DNA of 10,178 nt from Planctomycetia bacterium (GTDB lineage: Bacteria; Planctomycetota; Planctomycetia; Gemmatales; Gemmataceae), in contig SXHE01000769.1 of NCBI GenBank assembly GCA_005773755.1, forward strand, positions 1 to 10,178. Direction: 5' to 3'. The stretch's first letter is position 1; the number at the start of each line of letters is the position of its first letter. This document shows positions 6,703 to 10,178 of this stretch, piece by piece. The notes below the pieces were generated by a model, which was given only the letters and a program-made list of their open reading frames with translations, searched no databases and had not been told where the DNA came from. Made by a program: the position numbers and the translations under genes.

Positions 6703-6924
6703 ATGCCCCGCAACCCTGATGTCGCAGCCCGGTTCGGCGAGCGCGTTCGCGCTCTGCGACTCGCGCGCGAACTCTCGCAAGAAGCGTTCGCTGCCGCGTG
6801 CGAGTTGGACCGCACCTACATCAGCGGCATCGAGCGCGGCAAGCGGAACGTCTCTCTGCGCAACATCGAGGCCATCGCGCAGGCATTCGGCATCTCCCTG
6901 TCGGAACTGATGAAGGGGCTGTGA
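6703..6924 (+). CDS. Restriction-modification controller (C) protein, XRE-type HTH
   Basis: A 73-residue helix-turn-helix regulator that is essentially only a DNA-binding domain, the usual size of C proteins. The HTH spans about residues 24-46: LSQEAFAAACELDRTYISGI. The recognition-helix segment LDRTYISGIERGKRN is the conserved signature of C proteins such as C.Esp1396I and C.AhdI. It is then expected to dimerise through the C-terminal helices (IEAIAQAFGISLSELMKG). Role: it binds the C-boxes at 6655-6680, delaying endonuclease synthesis until DNA is methylated and later limiting its own operon; it probably also represses the methyltransferase from the site at 9261-9271. The ATG at 6703 has no Shine-Dalgarno. 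The endonuclease gene follows after 20 bases on the same strand. A generic XRE regulator is the alternative, but operators and neighbours argue for a true C protein. Confidence 0.92.
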   Translation: MPRNPDVAARFGERVRALRLARELSQEAFAAACELDRTYISGIERGKRNVSLRNIEAIAQAFGISLSELMKGL

Positions 6925-6933
6925 AGCCTACTT

Positions 6934-6939
6934 GAGGAG
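6934..6939 (+). promoter_or_regulatory. Strong ribosome binding site of endonuclease gene
   Basis: GAGGAG lies five bases before the ATG at 6945, inside the 20-base gap after the C gene stop. It supports separate translation initiation of the endonuclease from a joint C-R transcript, in contrast to the C gene, which lacks such a site. Confidence 0.75.
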
Positions 6940-6944
6940 CGCCG

Positions 6945-7880
6945 ATGCCGCCCGAACCCACATCCGCTTCGCAGAAACGGTTGCCGAAGCGCACAATCAT
7001 CGAATCTATTTTTCGGGAGCTATGGGACGATCAGGCGCAGCAACTCCGGGAATCGGTCGTGACCCTGACGATGGTGAGCAACGCGATCGCGGCGTACAAC
7101 CTCAGCAACGTCGGATCAAAACCAGTCAGCGACCGAAATGTGGCGAACTTCTTCAAGGACTTCATTCGGAACAAGAATAGAGCCAACAAGAATTGGCCGG
7201 AGTTGCTAAAGAGCAAGCGGTTCTACGCGAAGCAGTACACCGGGGACGGGGGCTGTTTTCAGTTCGTTCGGTACAAGGATGGGCAGACGGAACCGTTCGA
7301 GTTCCGAACGTTCGATTACAACGCTCAGATCGCTGAAGAGACCCACAAGATCGAAAGCATCAGCTTGCCGTTTGCCTCGAAGAAACTGGTGCGGAAGGAC
7401 GAGTCTTGGCTGATGCAGGTATTGGTGCGCCTCCGGGTGATTGAAACGCATCTCGCACTTTGCTCAACGCTGGAGATCACCCAACTCGATCTTCTACAGA
7501 TGTCTCTGAAGCAGAAGGGAGCCGAAATCGACGGGCTGTTCTTGGCGATGCAAGGGCTGCCACCATCGACGCGAGAACTGCTCGTAACGTGCGAGGCGAA
7601 GATGGACCGTGATGACATTCTGGAAGACCAAATCATAAGTCAGGTGCAGGCAATTGCACGGATGAACGGCGTAACGCAAGCCAAGATCGTCCCGATGGCT
7701 GCGAAACTGGTGGGGGATTCGGAGGTTTATGTCGTCGAATTTCAACCGGTGGACAAAGAGAAGGCAGACGAACTCACGAGCCTCACGGAGGCGAGCAAGA
7801 AGGTGTACAAACTGACGCCGGAGATTCCGGGACTGAAGCTGAAAAAGAAGAGCTTGAAGCTGCCGAAGCAAAAGAGTTGA
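6945..7880 (+). CDS. Type II restriction endonuclease, PD-(D/E)XK fold, unknown specificity
   Basis: A 311-residue protein that I assign as the endonuclease of this system from its position (C gene upstream, methyltransferase convergent) and from a PD-(D/E)XK core: GAEIDGLFLA (Asp196), a short turn, then LLVTCEAKM with Glu217 and Lys219 as the E-x-K pair. These would coordinate Mg2+ for cleavage. DQIISQVQAI (228-237) follows as the usual helix after the catalytic hairpin. The N-terminal 180 residues (RTIIESIFRELWDD, then a Lys/Asn-rich region near 70-100) probably carry DNA recognition. The C-terminus ends in a Lys-rich tail (about 298-310). I do not recognise its closest named enzyme, so the target site is unknown. 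The gene is visibly richer in A and T than its neighbours. Its stop is 6 bases from the methyltransferase stop on the other strand. Confidence 0.82.
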   Translation: MPPEPTSASQKRLPKRTIIESIFRELWDDQAQQLRESVVTLTMVSNAIAAYNLSNVGSKPVSDRNVANFFKDFIRNKNRANKNWPELLKSKRFYAKQYTGDGGCFQFVRYKDGQTEPFEFRTFDYNAQIAEETHKIESISLPFASKKLVRKDESWLMQVLVRLRVIETHLALCSTLEITQLDLLQMSLKQKGAEIDGLFLAMQGLPPSTRELLVTCEAKMDRDDILEDQIISQVQAIARMNGVTQAKIVPMAAKLVGDSEVYVVEFQPVDKEKADELTSLTEASKKVYKLTPEIPGLKLKKKSLKLPKQKS

Positions 7881-7886
7881 TCCCGT

Positions 7887-9218
7887 TCACCGGTTCTGCA
7901 GCACTACGACCTCTTCGCGAATGGTCACCTTCGATGCGGTGGCCCAGCGCTCGCGCCACAGGTCGATCTTCTCCACCTTGAAGCCGATTTCGTCGGCGAG
8001 TTCCGCGAGCAGTTCGCCGGTCCTGATGTGAACCATCAGGAACGACATCTGATCGCCCACCACGTACGCGCACCGCGCGCCGCGATTCAACAGCGGCTTC
8101 AGCGTCAGCAGGTGGCGGTACATGCCACCGAAGTAGTGCCGCGTCACCTTCGCGTACATCCGCTCCCAGCCTGACGTTTTGCCGAGGTCGAGGCGGCGCT
8201 GTTCGATCTCGTCGGCCACCTTCTGAACGCTCGCGAACTTCGTCACGAACAGGTCGTCCTCGTCACCCTGATACATGTTCTGGCTGTTGCTGCGAAGCAA
8301 CCGTTTCTTCAGGCGCTTCAGGTCCGCACCGTCCTGGATGCAGTTCGTAATCAGGTTCTCGATGCGCGTGATCCGCCCGTAGTTCTTCTCGTTCGGGTAC
8401 GGGGGCGAAGTGATGACGGCATCGATCTTCAACTTCCCCAGTGAGGTCAGGTCGCGCGAGTCACAGTGATGCACGCGGGACGGGCCATAGGGCCGCGTCT
8501 GCACGTCCCGGAGGTCCGTCAGCATCATCTCGACTTGGTCGGTGAAGCACGCCCAAACGTCCTCGTCCGCTTTCGCCTTCTTCCGGTATATCTCCGGGCC
8601 GAATCCCACATTCGACGACGGGATCGCGGCGCTGCCGAGAGCGAACCGGAAAAAGTCCGCAACAGGACCGGGCGGAAGGGCCAAAACGTGTTGCTGAATG
8701 ACAAGTAACTTCTGCAACGGCCGTGGAGAGATGTAGCCCTTGCCGAGCAACTTCTCTTGCGCGGCCGGGAGCGCGAGCGCGCACGCGACCGGTCGCGCCG
8801 CGTTCCGGTGCGTCTCAAAGAGCGAACCGCCCGCGCTGAAGAAGCCGTATCTCGCGAAGTCGCTCGCGATCTTCTCAAGTAGTTCTTCTGCGGCGGTCTC
8901 AAGAGTCGCAATGGGGGTGTCCCATGTCGTCTTGACCGTAGATGCGAGGTGGCAGAAATCGAGCGCTTCCATTCCGACCGCGTGACACCCCCGGCGCTTG
9001 GCTTCCACGAGCGTGGTGCCCGTGCCGCTGAACGGATCGAAGACGACGCACTTGGGGCCTTCGCAGCCGAACTCTTCCAAGTATTGCGATACGAGGTGTG
9101 GCGGGTACGCGAGAACGAATCGCCACCAACGGTGAACGGGAGCGTCCAGTTCCTGAAGCTCGTTCTTGACGTTACCCTTCAAGATTTCACTGAAAGGCGA
9201 GGTCGCAGGCTTTGGCAC
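7887..9218 (-). CDS. Type II DNA methyltransferase (N4-cytosine or N6-adenine), partner of the endonuclease
   Basis: A 443-residue amino-methyltransferase using S-adenosylmethionine. Motif I, the AdoMet loop, is VVFDPFSGTGTTLVEAK (58-74); GMEA (82-85) fits the acidic motif II; HHCDSRDL (250-257) fits motif III; the catalytic motif IV is TSPPY at 270-274. VVGDQ (386-390) recalls a late core strand. Motif I precedes IV with about 200 residues between, so the order is of the alpha or a permuted type and the insert is the probable target-recognition domain. The S-P-P-Y form favours N4-methylcytosine, without certainty. DAPVHRWWRFVLAYPPHLV (25-43) is a conserved lead-in in this group. It starts at GTG 9218 with GGAG eight bases upstream. 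Transcription is opposite and convergent to the C-R operon, from its own C-box-bearing promoter. It would methylate the site cut by the endonuclease, protecting host DNA. Confidence 0.92.
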   Translation of the reverse strand: MPKPATSPFSEILKGNVKNELQELDAPVHRWWRFVLAYPPHLVSQYLEEFGCEGPKCVVFDPFSGTGTTLVEAKRRGCHAVGMEALDFCHLASTVKTTWDTPIATLETAAEELLEKIASDFARYGFFSAGGSLFETHRNAARPVACALALPAAQEKLLGKGYISPRPLQKLLVIQQHVLALPPGPVADFFRFALGSAAIPSSNVGFGPEIYRKKAKADEDVWACFTDQVEMMLTDLRDVQTRPYGPSRVHHCDSRDLTSLGKLKIDAVITSPPYPNEKNYGRITRIENLITNCIQDGADLKRLKKRLLRSNSQNMYQGDEDDLFVTKFASVQKVADEIEQRRLDLGKTSGWERMYAKVTRHYFGGMYRHLLTLKPLLNRGARCAYVVGDQMSFLMVHIRTGELLAELADEIGFKVEKIDLWRERWATASKVTIREEVVVLQNR

Positions 9219-9254
9219 GTCGCACGCTCCGTGTGGACAACCGAGGGATAACTA

Positions 9255-9283
9255 ACGGTAGCCGATGAGTCACGGAGTAGCAA
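9255..9283 (-). promoter_or_regulatory. Candidate promoter of methyltransferase gene
   Basis: On the reverse strand, TTGCTA (9283-9278) and TACCGT (9260-9255) are separated by 17 bases. The -10 hexamer is identical to the one proposed for the C operon, but the -35 is closer to consensus in its first three bases. The start would be near 9248, leaving a leader of about 30 bases with GGAG before the GTG. Proposed by spacing only. Confidence 0.45.
9261..9271 (-). promoter_or_regulatory. Single C-box (OM) in methyltransferase promoter
   Basis: The reverse strand reads GACTCATCGGC, ten of eleven identical to OR of the C operon (GACTCATCGTC). It is preceded by CGT, as OL is (CGTGACT in both). It occupies the 17-base spacer between the candidate -35 and -10 of the methyltransferase promoter, where a bound C dimer would block polymerase. 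A single repressing C-box upstream of the convergent methyltransferase is the known Esp1396I arrangement. Confidence 0.7.
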
Positions 9284-9284
9284 C

Positions 9285-9309
9285 CTTCGTAGCGCTTCGT
9301 AGCGCTACG
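9285..9309. repeat. Tandem 10-mer and 12-bp palindrome at right edge of R-M locus
   Basis: CTTCGTAGCG is repeated back to back at 9285-9294 and 9295-9304. The second copy continues into the perfect palindrome CGTAGCGCTACG (9298-9309), which overlaps the TAG stop of the reverse-strand membrane-protein gene. It lies between that gene and the methyltransferase promoter. It may act as a transcript-end hairpin, or mark the junction of the acquired segment. Confidence 0.5.
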
Positions 9310-10178
9310 GGTGCTCCCACACGAGCGTCACTCTTGGCACGGGGCCGGGGGTGCGGAGGCGGATGTGGCCGATCGGGTCGGCGGTGTCCTTGATCGTTTC
9401 CAGTTGCACGTAGCTGGGGTACACCCGCAGCCCCTCGAAGGCGTGCAGGCTCAGGTCGATGTTGCCCTCCGCGTTGGGGGCTACGTCGGTCAGCACGATC
9501 CGCTTCGCGTCCGCGGAGACCCAGGTCGCGGTGCCGCTGAGTACGAACGAGTGCGGCCGGTCGATGGCGAACAGCGTCACCGGCTTGCCGCCCTCGGTCA
9601 GCCGCGCGACCGCCTTCGCCACGGGGTAGCGCGCCCAGCGCTCCGCGGTGTCCCCGCCGCGACACACCACCCAGCCCACGTTGTACCACCGGCAGTACGC
9701 GGTCAGCTCCGCGTCGGTCCAGTCCGCCAGCGGGCGGCCGTTGAGCCGCGCGTCGGTCAGCGAGCAGTAGCCGTGTTCGATCTCCGCGTCCACGTCCAGC
9801 CCGCCCATGAACACGCGGTTCGTGTAGAGCGGCAGCAGCGCCGACCAGTTGCCGTCGAGGCGCGACTCCGCGTCGTCCCAGAGGATGCGAGCGTCGGTCG
9901 TGGTGTGGCGCTCGATGGCCGCGAGCAGTTGCTGCTGGTCGGGCGAGAAGCCGATGACGAGCGGTTCGGCGCGGACCCGCAGCCCGCGCGCGAGCGGCTC
10001 GCCCGGCCCGTCGGCCCAGCCGACGAGGAGCAACCCGACCGCGGCGACCACGGAGCCGAGTGCGGCGAGGCGGAACCGGGCCAGCAGGTCCCACGCGCCG
10101 AACGCCGCGGCCGGCACGAGGAACGCCACCGCGAGCGGGGCCACCCGACCGGGCACGTCGGCCGGCACGCGCGGCCAC
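9305..10178 (-). CDS. Membrane protein of unknown function, C-terminal part (5' end outside window)
   Basis: The reading frame is open to the window edge, so this is the 3' part of a longer gene; a GTG at 10168 is in frame but need not be the start. The visible part begins with hydrophobic segments (VAPLAVAFLVPAAAFGAW; LAALGSVVAAVGLLLVG), then a soluble domain of about 230 residues with DARILWDDAESRLDGNW, WSALLPLYTNRVFMGG, CRWYNVGWVVCRG and an Ig-like beta-rich end (VLSGTATWVSADAKRIVLTDV). Planctomycete polytopic membrane proteins with a large exported C-terminal domain, often glycosyltransferase- or YfhO-like, have this design. That is a resemblance only, and function is unassigned. The frame ends at TAG 9305-9307. 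Confidence 0.65.
   Translation of the reverse strand, partial: WPRVPADVPGRVAPLAVAFLVPAAAFGAWDLLARFRLAALGSVVAAVGLLLVGWADGPGEPLARGLRVRAEPLVIGFSPDQQQLLAAIERHTTTDARILWDDAESRLDGNWSALLPLYTNRVFMGGLDVDAEIEHGYCSLTDARLNGRPLADWTDAELTAYCRWYNVGWVVCRGGDTAERWARYPVAKAVARLTEGGKPVTLFAIDRPHSFVLSGTATWVSADAKRIVLTDVAPNAEGNIDLSLHAFEGLRVYPSYVQLETIKDTADPIGHIRLRTPGPVPRVTLVWEHP

Noticed and set aside
1..10178. CRISPR arrays and tRNA or rRNA genes.
   Set aside because: No regularly spaced repeats with unique spacers and no tRNA- or rRNA-like conserved segments were seen on either strand.

Overview
The window is a high-GC bacterial chromosome segment. Its gene set suggests a planctomycete, probably of the Gemmata type: a secreted tandem NIPSNAP protein, a Tat-exported Gfo/Idh/MocA oxidoreductase, a DUF4058 protein and a large GT-C-like membrane protein. 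This placement is an inference from gene families and base composition; there is no rRNA or other marker gene.

Layout. Positions 1-2120 hold two forward genes, the NIPSNAP-domain protein and the Gfo/Idh/MocA oxidoreductase, each followed by a hairpin. Positions 2200-2553 hold the 5' remnant of a DDE transposase. It is cut at its first catalytic Asp region and lies tail-to-tail against, and antisense to, the last codons of a reverse-strand multi-pass membrane protein (2449-4032). Positions 4306-5615 hold forward ndk and a reverse-strand RMD1/DUF155-like membrane-anchored protein, separated by a perfect 11-bp-stem hairpin. A DUF4058 gene lies at 5764-6453 on the reverse strand.

The most notable part is 6650-9285, a compact type II restriction-modification system under control of a C (controller) protein. 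A 73-residue HTH C protein (6703-6924) and a PD-(D/E)XK endonuclease (6945-7880) form a forward operon. A DPFSGTGTT/TSPPY DNA methyltransferase (9218-7887) is encoded convergently, with only 6 bp between the two stop codons. Upstream of the C gene are two C-boxes in direct repeat at a 15-bp period (GACTTATCGTC and GACTCATCGTC). A third C-box, GACTCATCGGC, lies upstream of the methyltransferase, inside the spacer of a candidate promoter. This is the arrangement known from Esp1396I-type switches: C first activates and then limits its own operon, and represses the methyltransferase from a single site. The endonuclease gene is visibly more A/T-rich than the neighbouring genes, consistent with horizontal acquisition. 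The recognition sequence cannot be read from the proteins.

Positions 9305-10178 are the 3' part of another reverse-strand membrane protein gene that runs off the window edge.
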